Below are positions 32,767 to 40,286 of a stretch of 40,286 bases of DNA, piece by piece. The stretch covers positions 1 to 40,286 of the forward strand of contig WFNH01000094.1 of assembly GCA_015488685.1 (NCBI GenBank), in the 5' to 3' direction. Source of the stretch: Marinosulfonomonas sp. Lineage in GTDB: Bacteria > Pseudomonadota > Alphaproteobacteria > Rhodobacterales > Rhodobacteraceae. Within the stretch, counting starts at the first letter, position 1; each line of letters starts with the position of its first letter. A program made the translations under genes and the position numbers. The notes beneath the pieces were generated by a model. The model was not told the DNA's origin. It was given only the letters and a program-made list of their open reading frames with translations, and made no database searches.

Positions 32767-34196
32767 TGCGGGGACTTCAGCCGCTTCCTCTTTCGCTACG
32801 GGTGCCGTTGTTGACGGTTGCGCTGATGGTTCTGGTTGGCATCATTGCATCGCAACAGGTTCTGACCACCCTGCGCAACGTGCAAAATGAACGCATCCGC
32901 GAATTGGCACAATTGCAGATCGAAGCTCTGTCGGTCGCCCTTGGCCCGCTGGTGCTGCGAAAAAATGTCTGGGAAGTGTACGACACGCTGGACAGGGCAA
33001 CCGGCGAAACCCATGTTCAGCGGTTGGTGTTTACCGCCGTGGCAGACGAGAACGGTAATATTCTGGCGGCAACCGACCCCAAACGCGCGCCGCTGGACAG
33101 CCCGATCAAGGCGCTGGCGCAGGATGCGCAGAATCTGGAAACCCTGGCGATACCCGATCAGGGAACGGATATCCGCCTGCTGTCGGACCTGACCTATCAG
33201 GACCGAAAAGTCGGGCAAATCCTGATCGAACTGGATGTGTCCGACCTGCTCGCTGAACGCAGCAAAGCGGCGCGATTGCTGTTAATCGGCAATGCGGTCG
33301 CCACCGGTTTTCTGGCCTTGCTTGGTTATTTCGGGATGCGCCGGATGTTGCGGCCAATCACCCTGTTGGTCAGCCATATGCGCAATTCCGGCGAACGGCC
33401 CGAACCGATCCCGCAATCTGATCTGCCACGGGGCGATACCGAAATGACGCGGCTATTTCACAGTTATAACAGCATGGTCGGCTCGATCGAGGCCAAGGCC
33501 GAGGCCGATAAACGGCTTGCCAACCGCGAGCGTTTTGTCAGCCTTGGCCGTTTGTCAGCCTCATTGGCGCACGAGATCAATAACCCGCTGGGCGGGCTGC
33601 TGAACGCGGCTGACACCATCAAAACCTATGCCGACCGCCCCGAGGTGGTGCGCGAATCCGCCGAATTGCTGACCCGTGGTCTGGGGCATTTGCGCGATGT
33701 GGCACGGGCCACGCTGGACCAGAACCGGCTGGACCGATCCGGTGCGGTTCTGGTGGCCGAGGATTTTGATGATTTACGCCTGCTGATCCGCCCCGAGGTA
33801 TCGCGCAAATCGCAGGATCTGGACTGGAAGATCGAGGCGGATCAAAAGGACCTGTCGCAGCTTGCGGCAGCGCCGGTGCGCCAGATCGTGCTGAACCTGC
33901 TGCTGAACGCCACCGAGGCCTCGGGGCAGGGGGGCAAGGTTGGGTTACAGGTTTACACGGGGGACAATTCCCTGTGCATCAATGTATCCGACACCGGGCC
34001 GGGCCTGTCCAAAGCGGCCTGCGCGCGTTTGTTGGGCAACGGCCCAGCATCATCCGAAGGGGGTGTCGGGCTGCGGCTGGTGCATGATATGACCCGTGAG
34101 TTGCAAGGCTTTGTCCGGCTGAACCGCATAGACGGCGTGACTGCAATATCCATTGAACTTCCCCTGAAACCCGAAAATGAAGGTGACCTATGTTAA
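32766..34196 (+). CDS. aioS: AioS sensor histidine kinase
   Basis: A 476-residue inner-membrane kinase for the arsenite response. Two membrane segments (about residues 12-30 and 170-190) bracket a periplasmic sensor region of about 135 residues. A short HAMP-like linker follows, then the dimerisation/phosphoacceptor motif LSASLAHEINNPLGG with H269, an N-box VLNLLLNATEAS, and ATP-lid motifs VSDTGPGLSK and GGVGLRLV. It should phosphorylate AioR when AioX binds arsenite. The stop lies seven bases inside aioR, so their translation is coupled. Confidence 0.93.
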   Translation: MRGLQPLPLSLRVPLLTVALMVLVGIIASQQVLTTLRNVQNERIRELAQLQIEALSVALGPLVLRKNVWEVYDTLDRATGETHVQRLVFTAVADENGNILAATDPKRAPLDSPIKALAQDAQNLETLAIPDQGTDIRLLSDLTYQDRKVGQILIELDVSDLLAERSKAARLLLIGNAVATGFLALLGYFGMRRMLRPITLLVSHMRNSGERPEPIPQSDLPRGDTEMTRLFHSYNSMVGSIEAKAEADKRLANRERFVSLGRLSASLAHEINNPLGGLLNAADTIKTYADRPEVVRESAELLTRGLGHLRDVARATLDQNRLDRSGAVLVAEDFDDLRLLIRPEVSRKSQDLDWKIEADQKDLSQLAAAPVRQIVLNLLLNATEASGQGGKVGLQVYTGDNSLCINVSDTGPGLSKAACARLLGNGPASSEGGVGLRLVHDMTRELQGFVRLNRIDGVTAISIELPLKPENEGDLC

Positions 34197-35431
34197 GGGG
34201 CGCGCATATCGTTCTGGTCGAGGATGACGAGATCATGGGTGCGTCGCTTTTGCAGCGGATGCAGCTGGAAGGGGCCGAAGTGATCTGGCACAAACAGGCC
34301 CAGCGGGCGCTGGGTGCGATCCGCACACCACGCAGCCCGATTGACGCGGTAATCTGCGATATTCGCCTGCCGGATGGCACAGGGGAAGAGTTGTATAACA
34401 CCCTTTGCCAAACATCCGCGCCGCCGCCGTTTCTGTTCATTACGGGTCATGGCGGTATTGATCAGGCAGTGCGATTGATTAAGGCGGGGGCGGCGGATTA
34501 TGTGACGAAACCCTTTGAAATCGCAGTGTTTCTGGAGCGGTTGGCGATGCTTCTGTCGCAACGTCCCAAAGGCGGTATGCCGCCCTTGCTGGGGGTTTCG
34601 CCAGCGGCGCAACGGGTGGATGAACTGGCACTGAAGGCGGCGAAAACCGATCGTCCTGTGTTAATCGTCGGCGGGCCGGGCACCGGCAAGGAACTGGTCG
34701 CCCGCCGGATACATCAGGCCTCGGATCAGCGCGCCGCCGCTTTTGTCACCGTCAATCTGGCGCGGGAGGCCGATCCTGAAAGCGCCCTGTTCGGCAGCGG
34801 TGGTGCATGGGATCAGGTGGGCGATGGCGTGCTGTTCCTGAATGCGCTCAGCCGTCTGCCCGAAGCGGCGCATCTTGCCCTGCTGGATGCGATGGAAGGC
34901 GGATTTGGCGGGCGGATCATTGCCTCTTGTGGGCAGGAAATGGCGGAAATCATTGCCAGCAACGATGCGCGGGCCGATTTCTTTTACCGTCTGAATATGG
35001 TGGAAATTCCAATCCCGCCATTGGGGCAACGCACCGAAGATGCGGTCTGGCTGATGCAGCAACTGTATCCCGAGATGAACGCGGCCCGAAACCGTCCGCT
35101 GAGCGGGGTCAGCAGCCTGTGCATTGAATCCGTGCGTGCCCACGACTGGCCGGGGGGCGGGCGTGAATTGCGGGCGCGCTTGCAACGCGGGGTCGAGAAC
35201 GCCAGCGGTGATCTGTTGCAACCGCTGGATATCTTCCCCGAAACCCTGATCCAGCCGGGCAGGGGTCAGACCTTGGCCGAGGCCCGCGATGCCGCGGAAA
35301 AGGCGCGCATCATTGATGCACTGGCCCAGACAGACGGCAAGATCAGCAAGGCGGCGGAGATGTTGAAGGTGTCGCGCACCACTTTGTGGGACAAGATGCA
35401 AAAACTGGGGATTGAAGTGAAATCCCGATAG
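34190..35431 (+). CDS. aioR: AioR response regulator with degenerate NtrC-type AAA+ domain
   Basis: A 413-residue regulator: a receiver domain (residues 1-120, acidic pocket V-E-D-D, phospho-acceptor D57 in VICDIRLPD, K107 in TKPFE), a sigma-54-type AAA+ domain (about 135-340) and a Fis-type helix-turn-helix (about 370-413, KISKAAEMLKVSRTTLWDKMQKLG). The Walker A GGPGTGKE (161-168) is present. The GAFTGA loop expected after ALFG is replaced by S-G-G-A-W-D, and Walker B reads VLFLNALS, so the acidic pair D-E of LFLDEIGD is N218-A219. FFYRLNMVEIP is kept. It probably binds DNA but may be unable to hydrolyse ATP or open sigma-54 complexes. The seven-base overlap with aioS and the aioBA gene downstream support its role. 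Confidence 0.93.
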   Translation: MLRGAHIVLVEDDEIMGASLLQRMQLEGAEVIWHKQAQRALGAIRTPRSPIDAVICDIRLPDGTGEELYNTLCQTSAPPPFLFITGHGGIDQAVRLIKAGAADYVTKPFEIAVFLERLAMLLSQRPKGGMPPLLGVSPAAQRVDELALKAAKTDRPVLIVGGPGTGKELVARRIHQASDQRAAAFVTVNLAREADPESALFGSGGAWDQVGDGVLFLNALSRLPEAAHLALLDAMEGGFGGRIIASCGQEMAEIIASNDARADFFYRLNMVEIPIPPLGQRTEDAVWLMQQLYPEMNAARNRPLSGVSSLCIESVRAHDWPGGGRELRARLQRGVENASGDLLQPLDIFPETLIQPGRGQTLAEARDAAEKARIIDALAQTDGKISKAAEMLKVSRTTLWDKMQKLGIEVKSR

Positions 35432-35434
35432 TGG

Positions 35435-35454
35435 GTGTTCGGAATTCTGAACAT
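35435..35454. promoter_or_regulatory. Imperfect palindrome between aioR and aioB, candidate AioR site
   Basis: The 20-base sequence GTGTTCGGAATTCTGAACAT reads almost the same on both strands, with mismatches only at two symmetric pairs (positions 1/20 and 7/14). It begins four bases after the aioR stop, about 120 bases before the aioB ATG, where an enhancer-type site would be expected. AioR is the obvious binder but this is inference. Confidence 0.5.
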
Positions 35455-35540
35455 CCATAAAAACCACAGAAAAATCAATAATATAGGTGTGGTTTTCCTT
35501 TTATGAATTTCATCCGCTTTTGGGCGCCCTGTTGATAAAC

Positions 35541-35554
35541 TTGATCCATATCAA
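35541..35554. promoter_or_regulatory. Perfect FNR/FnrL-type box upstream of aioB
   Basis: TTGATCCATATCAA matches the FNR consensus TTGAT-N4-ATCAA at every position; CTTGAT/ATCAAG gives arms of six. Its centre is 27 bases before the aioB ATG. That is too close for ordinary activation at -41.5, so anaerobic repression or an overlap with the promoter start is more likely. A near-miss sigma-54 element (GG at 35522-35523, ten bases, then GA instead of GC) lies just upstream. Confidence 0.55.
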
Positions 35555-35574
35555 GAAAACAGGGAGAGATTTTC

Positions 35575-36093
35575 ATGAGATGCAAAAAGATGGTTGACGT
35601 TGGTCGCCGTCAGTTCCTACGGGGTGGCGCGCTTGCTGCTGCCGGGGCTGCAGCAGCAACTGTTACAACGACGCCGGCACAGGCCACACCGGCCAATGCA
35701 CAGGTGGACTATCCGTCAGGTAAACTGGCCAATGTGGCTGATCTGGCTGTGAACGAACCGGTGGACATCGAATATCCGGATGCCGACAGCCCCGGTGTTC
35801 TGATCAAGCTGGGACAGGCCGTAGATGGGGGCGTTGGTCCTGATGGCGATATCGTCGCCTATTCGGTTCTGTGCCCGCACAAGGGCTATTACATGTCTTA
35901 TAAATCCGAAGATCGCACGATGAACTGCCCCGGCCATTTCTCGCGTTTCGATGTCGAGGCAGGCGGTCAGCAGGTCTGGGGACATGCCACACAAAACCTG
36001 CCGCAATTCACCCTGCGTGTGGATGATAATGGCGATATTTTTGCCGAAGGCGCCAGCGACCTGATCTTTGGTCGCCCGTCAAACGTGCTGTAA
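35575..36093 (+). CDS. aioB: Arsenite oxidase small (Rieske) subunit AioB
   Basis: A 172-residue exported iron-sulfur subunit. A Tat signal (V-G-R-R-Q-F-L-R-G then an alanine-rich core ending near PAQA) sends the folded enzyme to the periplasm. The Rieske cluster is held by C100-P-H102 and C118-P-G-H121. The two cysteines that usually form a disulfide in Rieske proteins are Y105-like and G120 here, so the bridge is missing, as in some other AioB proteins. AGGGAGAG six bases before the ATG makes 35575 the likely start. It takes electrons from AioA's molybdenum site to a cytochrome or other carrier. AioA follows after 15 bases with its own GGGAGGGG site. Confidence 0.95.
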   Translation: MRCKKMVDVGRRQFLRGGALAAAGAAAATVTTTPAQATPANAQVDYPSGKLANVADLAVNEPVDIEYPDADSPGVLIKLGQAVDGGVGPDGDIVAYSVLCPHKGYYMSYKSEDRTMNCPGHFSRFDVEAGGQQVWGHATQNLPQFTLRVDDNGDIFAEGASDLIFGRPSNVL

Positions 36094-36108
36094 GGGAGGG
36101 GAACTCAC

Positions 36109-38562
36109 ATGGCTTATAAAAGACAAATCGACCGCCTTCCAATTCCGCCAAAGGATGCGAAGGTTCACAATGTCACCTGTCACTATTGTATCGTCGGATG
36201 CGGCTACAAGGCCTACACCTGGGATCGCAACAAACAGGGCACTCTGAAAGACAATGCTTTTGGCATTGATCTGGGCGAACAGCAAAATGCCGATGGCACA
36301 TGGGTTGCGCCCTCGATGTACAATATGGTCAAGCAAGACGGCAAAGATGTGCATCTTGCGGTGGTGCCGGATCAGGAATGTGTGGTCAATTCGGGTCTGG
36401 TTTCGATCCGTGGTGGTCGCATGGCCGAAAACCGCCCCTCGAAAGTGACCGGCACCCAGCAACAGCGCCTGTCGGACCCGTTGGTCTGGCGCAATGGCAC
36501 ATGGCAGCCGACCAGCTGGGATGACGCGCTGGATCTGGTGGCCCGTGTCACCGCCCGCATCATCACCGAAGGGTCGGAAGATGACCTGCTGTTGTCGATG
36601 TTCGATCACGGCGGTTCTGCTGGCGGCTATGAAAACACATGGGGCACCGGCAAGCTGTATTTCGATAGCATGAAGGTCAAGAATGCGCGCATTCACAACC
36701 GCCCTGCCTATAATTCCGAAGTGCATTCAACCCGCGATATGGGTGTGGACGAGCTGCAATACCAGTATTCGGATTACGAAGTGACCGACACGATCATGAT
36801 CATCGGGGCCAACCCGCTGGAAACGCAGACAAACCTGTTTCTGAACCACATGCGCAAAGGGCTGGAGAACGGGGCCAAATTCATCATGGTTGACCCGCGC
36901 CGCACGGTGACAGTGAATGCCGCCGAGGAAGTTGCAGGGGCCGAAAATGTGCTGCATCTGGCAATTGATCCGGGCAGTGACATGGTGCTGTTCAATGCGC
37001 TGTTCACCCATATCGTGGATCAGGGCTGGACGGATAGCGATTTTATCGCCAACTCGACCTTTGCGTCAGGTGAAGCCGTGGCAGAAGATGCTGCCCATCC
37101 GGCAGGTTTGGGTAGCCTTGATTACGCTCTGGCCACCTGCCGCACATCGACAGCCGAAGCGGCCGAAATCTGCAAGGTGGACGAGGTCGACATCATCAAG
37201 GCTGCCGAATGGATCGCCAAACCGAAGGATGGTGCGCGCCGTAAATGTGTGACCGCCTATGAAAAAGGCGTCATCTGGGGCAATGACAATTACCGCACTG
37301 TTGGTTCGATTGTGAACATCGCGCTGGCGACAGGTAACATCGGACGCGAAGGCGGCGGATGTTGTCGACTGGGTGGCCACCAAGAGGGGTATTACCGCCC
37401 ATCGGATGCCCATGTCGGGCGGCCTGCCACATATGTTGATCAACTGCTAATTTCCGGCGGCGGCAAGGTGCAGCACATCTGGGCTTGTGACCATTACAAG
37501 ACCACGCTCAACGCTTCGCAATACAAGCGTGCGCATCGCAAACGGGCCGAAATGGTCAAGGATGCCATGGATGCATCGGCTGCGGGTTCGCGTGAACAGC
37601 AGGTCGATGCCATTGTCGCAGCTGTCAACGCGGGCGGTTTGTTCGTGGTGGATGTGGATATTCACCACAGCCAGATCGGACAGAACGCGCATGTGATCCT
37701 GCCGGCCTGTGAAAGCAACGAGATGAACCTCACCTCGATGAACGGCGAGCGGCGTTTGCGTCTAAGCGAAAAATACATGGATCGCTACGGCAACTCGTTG
37801 CCTGACTGCCTGATTGCCGCCAAACTGGCGCAGAACATGGAACGCGTGTTGCGTGAAATGGGCGACGATGCCTATGCCGATCAGTTCAAGGGCTATGACT
37901 GGGAGACCGAGGAAGATGCCTTTATGGACGGCTATCATCAGGGCAACCCGGATGTGACCTATGAGCGCTTGCGCGCGATGGGGAACAACGGGGTGCAAGA
38001 GCCGGTTCAGGGCTTTGAGAATGGCAAACTTGTCGGGGTCGAGCGACTGTATATGGACGGGAAATTCACCCGCCACGGTCGTGATGACGGCAAGGCATTG
38101 TTCTGCGCAGCAAGCTGGCGCGGACTTCAGGCGCCGGGCAAAGAGCAGGAGCGTGCGACCCACAAGTTCTGGATCAACAACGTCCGTGCCAATATCTTCT
38201 GGCAAAACCAGTTCCTTGATAAAGACAACGACTTTATTCAGGATCGGTTCCCTTATCCGTTCATCGAAATGAACGCCGACGATATGGCCGAAATGGGCCT
38301 GAACGCTGGTGATCTGATCGAAATCCACAACGAGAACGGAACGACACAGGGTATGGCCTATCCCACCGATACCGCCGCACGCGGGCAGGTGGCGATGGTG
38401 TTCGGATCCCCCACGGGATCACAAGGCAACGTGGTGAACCCCGGCGTGAACGAACTGGTCCTGCCGGACTACAAGCACACATGGGGCAATATTCGCAAAC
38501 TGGCGGATGCCACCCCTGCCGCCAAAGCCGTTTCCTTTAAGTCCAAGGAATACACCGGTTAA
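36109..38562 (+). CDS. aioA: Arsenite oxidase large molybdopterin subunit AioA
   Basis: An 817-residue DMSO-reductase-family enzyme that oxidises arsenite to arsenate in the periplasm. It has no signal of its own and is exported with AioB. The [3Fe-4S] cluster motif is C24-x2-C27-x3-C31 (TCHYCIVGC), with Ser99 where related enzymes have a fourth Cys. Arsenite-pocket residues reported for the Alcaligenes faecalis enzyme (His195, Glu203, Arg419, His423) map to H196 (HNRPAY), E204 (SEVH), R420 and H424 (CCRLGGH) with identical spacing. This supports a true arsenite oxidase over the related ArxA or formate dehydrogenase. Molybdopterin-binding regions GANPLETQ and FGSPTGSQGN are present. It is closed by a strong terminator. 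Confidence 0.97.
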   Translation: MAYKRQIDRLPIPPKDAKVHNVTCHYCIVGCGYKAYTWDRNKQGTLKDNAFGIDLGEQQNADGTWVAPSMYNMVKQDGKDVHLAVVPDQECVVNSGLVSIRGGRMAENRPSKVTGTQQQRLSDPLVWRNGTWQPTSWDDALDLVARVTARIITEGSEDDLLLSMFDHGGSAGGYENTWGTGKLYFDSMKVKNARIHNRPAYNSEVHSTRDMGVDELQYQYSDYEVTDTIMIIGANPLETQTNLFLNHMRKGLENGAKFIMVDPRRTVTVNAAEEVAGAENVLHLAIDPGSDMVLFNALFTHIVDQGWTDSDFIANSTFASGEAVAEDAAHPAGLGSLDYALATCRTSTAEAAEICKVDEVDIIKAAEWIAKPKDGARRKCVTAYEKGVIWGNDNYRTVGSIVNIALATGNIGREGGGCCRLGGHQEGYYRPSDAHVGRPATYVDQLLISGGGKVQHIWACDHYKTTLNASQYKRAHRKRAEMVKDAMDASAAGSREQQVDAIVAAVNAGGLFVVDVDIHHSQIGQNAHVILPACESNEMNLTSMNGERRLRLSEKYMDRYGNSLPDCLIAAKLAQNMERVLREMGDDAYADQFKGYDWETEEDAFMDGYHQGNPDVTYERLRAMGNNGVQEPVQGFENGKLVGVERLYMDGKFTRHGRDDGKALFCAASWRGLQAPGKEQERATHKFWINNVRANIFWQNQFLDKDNDFIQDRFPYPFIEMNADDMAEMGLNAGDLIEIHNENGTTQGMAYPTDTAARGQVAMVFGSPTGSQGNVVNPGVNELVLPDYKHTWGNIRKLADATPAAKAVSFKSKEYTG

Positions 38563-38585
38563 GGCAAGTCACATAAGAACAAGAT

Positions 38586-38610
38586 GGGCGGCCATTGTGC
38601 CGCCCTTTTT
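38586..38610 (+). terminator. Rho-independent terminator after aioA
   Basis: A perfect seven-base GC stem (GGGCGGC 38586-38592, GCCGCCC 38599-38605) with a six-base loop is followed directly by five T, 24 bases after the aioA stop. It marks the end of the aio transcript. Confidence 0.93.
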
Positions 38611-38748
38611 ATGTTTGCAGAAGCTCATTCTTCATATTCATGAAATATAGAAAAATGATTCTGGAACGTCTTACGACCTTTGGTCAGGTTTTGTCGCAAA
38701 ATTTATCGACTGCTTCCTTATCGCCTGCCCTACTGCACAAAGCACAAG

Positions 38749-39612
38749 TCAAACCTGTTTCGGATAGGTATAAAATCCCGCGCCTGTAGAAATGCCAAGC
38801 TTGCCCTTGTCGATATAATTTTCCTTCAGCCATGCGGCGAGTTTCTGTTCATGGGCGTCACCATGGGAAAGGATATTGTAAGGCGTCTTGAGCCCGATAA
38901 TATCGTAAATCTGGAATGGCCCCAACGGCGCCCCTGTCGCAATATGCCAGACCTTGTCGACGTCCTCGGGTTCGGCATAACCACCTGCGGCCAAATCTGC
39001 GGCGGCATTCAACCACGGAACCAAAAGAGAGTTCAGGACATAGCCTGCTTTTTCTTTGTGAATCGGGATTGGCACCATACCGATCTGGCTGGCGAATGCG
39101 ACCACGGTGTCAAATACAGCCGGATCGGTGTCAGGCGTGCCCATGATTTCGGCCGTGTTTAGTTTCCAGATCATATTGGCAAAATGCATGGCCAGAAACC
39201 GGTCGGGGCGCCCTGTGAAATCCTTCATGTCGCTGGGTAGCAATGTTGAAGAATTGGTTGCAAGGATGGTTTTGGCGGGCGCAACCTTTGCCAGCTTTTC
39301 ATAGATGTCCCGTTTGATTTCAAGAACCTCTGGAACCGCCTCGATCACAATATCTGCGTCTGCGACAGCATCGGCAAGGTTGGAAGAAAGGGAAATACGC
39401 GCAATCGCTTTGGCGGTCTTGTCGCTATTCGCATTCGGGACTTCTTTTTCGTAAACCGCTGCAAGATGTGCGAACTTTTTGCGGGCCTGCTCCAGAATTT
39501 CCTCATTAATGTCATAGGCCGATACATCGAATCCGCTATAGGCGATCTGGAATGCGATCTGGCTTCCCATCACGCCGGTGCCTAGGATTGTGACTTTGTC
39601 GATATTTGTCAT
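38749..39612 (-). CDS. 3-hydroxyacyl-CoA dehydrogenase family protein
   Basis: A 287-residue NAD-dependent dehydrogenase of the 3-hydroxybutyryl-CoA type. The N-terminal Rossmann motif is TILGTGVMGSQIAFQIAYSG; DADIVIEAVPEVLEIK, ATNSSTLLPS and AMHFANM carry the catalytic Ser, His and Asn region, although the usual H-F-F-N-P is H-F-A-N-M here. The C-terminal helical part ends in GAPLGPFQIYDIIGL and TGAGFYTYPKQV. It probably oxidises a 3-hydroxyacyl-CoA in beta-oxidation or polyhydroxybutyrate metabolism. AAAGGA seven bases before ATG 39612 fixes the start; the frame extends further upstream without a ribosome site. It converges with aioA and is not obviously linked to arsenic. Confidence 0.9.
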   Translation of the reverse strand: MTNIDKVTILGTGVMGSQIAFQIAYSGFDVSAYDINEEILEQARKKFAHLAAVYEKEVPNANSDKTAKAIARISLSSNLADAVADADIVIEAVPEVLEIKRDIYEKLAKVAPAKTILATNSSTLLPSDMKDFTGRPDRFLAMHFANMIWKLNTAEIMGTPDTDPAVFDTVVAFASQIGMVPIPIHKEKAGYVLNSLLVPWLNAAADLAAGGYAEPEDVDKVWHIATGAPLGPFQIYDIIGLKTPYNILSHGDAHEQKLAAWLKENYIDKGKLGISTGAGFYTYPKQV

Positions 39613-39931
39613 AGGATTTTCCTTTGTATTCATATTTTCAAGGTGTCGTCCTTGTTTCGTCACTGTCCCGGCCTGCCCAATGAAATGGGTCTGTTTTTCA
39701 GGAAGTACTGTCGCATAGATCATGCTACGGTTGCAGGATGCTCTTGCCTTTAGATCAAGTCAAGTGATTAACCCATAACCTGTTGCCCCATAAGGTGCGC
39801 TACCTTTTGCCGCTATGGCTTGTCTCTTCTTGCAGGTGGGGGCATCAGGTAGTAGTTATAGGTAAATAGCTACCAAATGTCGCTTTTCCATTTTTCGCGA
39901 AAGGCCCGACAGCGAATGAAAGGTATATCCC
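39613..39931. other. 319-base divergent intergenic region
   Basis: This separates the 3-hydroxyacyl-CoA dehydrogenase (minus) from the flavoprotein gene (plus) and should contain both promoters. GGTAG (39849-39853) and CTACC (39869-39873) form a short inverted pair. No strong hairpin with a T-run, consensus promoter, riboswitch or gene was recognised. Confidence 0.4.
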
Positions 39932-40286
39932 ATGACAACTGACCATTTCGACGTTCTTGTAATTGGTGGCGGACCGGGTGGCACCCCTGCGGCACTGGCC
40001 TTGGGGCAGGCTGGCAAACGAGTGCTTTTGGTTGAAGCCGGCCGCGGGCTGGGCGGCACATGCCTGTTCGAAGGTTGCATCCCGTCAAAGATTTACCGCG
40101 AAACCGCGTTTCGCCGGCACGAGATGGTGCGGGCACCGGTTTTCGGATTGGGGGAAGCGCCGATTGTATTGCCAACGGTAGATTGGGCCGCCGTGCAAAA
40201 TCGCCGTAACCATATTCTTACAGGCCGCTCGCAAGGGGCGCTGGCAAAGGCTGGTAAAATTCCGACGCTAGAGATCGTCTTTGGCC
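39932..40286 (+). CDS. Dihydrolipoamide-dehydrogenase-like flavoprotein, N-terminal part (3' end outside window)
   Basis: Only the first 118 codons are present. The N-terminal FAD-binding motif is VLVIGGGPGGTPAALALGQAGKRVLLVE, followed by the redox-active disulfide GGTCLFEGCIPSK (C-x4-C), which is diagnostic of the pyridine nucleotide-disulfide oxidoreductase class I (Lpd, mercuric or glutathione reductases). The I-P-S-K after the disulfide fits Lpd best. The ATG has AAAGG eight bases upstream. A terminal-oxidase or arsenic link cannot be judged; partner genes lie outside. Confidence 0.88.
   Translation, partial: MTTDHFDVLVIGGGPGGTPAALALGQAGKRVLLVEAGRGLGGTCLFEGCIPSKIYRETAFRRHEMVRAPVFGLGEAPIVLPTVDWAAVQNRRNHILTGRSQGALAKAGKIPTLEIVFG

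Noticed and set aside
36109-38562. ArxA-type or formate-dehydrogenase-type molybdoenzyme
   Set aside because: Arsenite-pocket residues H196, E204, R420 and H424 and the 3Fe-4S motif with Ser99 match AioA, and AioB precedes it.

Overview
The window looks like a chromosome segment of an alphaproteobacterium, most likely a marine Rhodobacterales (Roseobacter-type) bacterium. The grounds are moderate-to-high GC, dense operons joined by ATGA/GTGA stop-start overlaps, a XoxF-type methanol dehydrogenase set with a PQQ-associated ABC module, and an aioXSRBA arsenite-oxidation locus. No rRNA, tRNA, CRISPR array or intact insertion sequence was seen. Family assignments come from motif recognition only; no database search was run.

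Region 1 (1-4151) is a type VI secretion cargo module: the C-terminal part of a VgrG spike, a DUF4123 adaptor, a small membrane-anchored protein (candidate immunity protein) and a DUF2235 lipase-like effector. Region 2 (4227-12940) makes and transfers an unusual sugar. It has a divergent GT2 glycosyltransferase, then rfbF and rfbG (CDP-4-keto-6-deoxyglucose), a 3,5-epimerase-like protein, a C-methyltransferase, a sugar SDR, a second methyltransferase, a CmcI-type sugar O-methylase candidate and another GT2. A CDP-linked, C-methylated 6-deoxyhexose for a surface glycan is the simplest reading.

Region 3 (13453-23879) is a lanthanide-type alcohol oxidation cluster. It contains xoxF-xoxG-xoxJ, a rhodanese-like CW protein, a convergent operon (SRPBCC protein, beta-propeller, fused SoxYZ carrier), and a forward operon with a periplasmic binding protein, a second beta-propeller, an unrecognised exported protein and an ABC ATPase/permease pair. 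XoxF oxidises methanol or another alcohol in the periplasm, XoxG takes the electrons, and the remainder are accessory proteins whose roles are largely unknown.

Region 4 (24241-31551) is a compact, somewhat AT-richer cassette: KAS III-like synthase, extended SDR, metallo-beta-lactamase-fold hydrolase, PaaK/F390-like adenylate-forming enzyme, acyltransferase-like protein and Rieske oxygenase. A convergent ATP-grasp ligase shares its stop site with the Rieske gene. It looks like a small acyl-derived natural-product pathway I cannot match to a characterised one, and is the best candidate here for an undescribed system.

Region 5 (31915-38610) is arsenite oxidation: AioX (arsenite-binding sensor protein), AioS (histidine kinase), AioR (response regulator), AioB (Rieske subunit) and AioA (molybdopterin subunit), closed by a strong terminator. 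AioR lacks the GAFTGA loop and both Walker B acidic residues, and a perfect FNR-type box lies just before aioB, so regulation probably departs from the textbook AioR/sigma-54 scheme. The window ends with a 3-hydroxyacyl-CoA dehydrogenase on the minus strand and the 5' end of a dihydrolipoamide-dehydrogenase-like flavoprotein.
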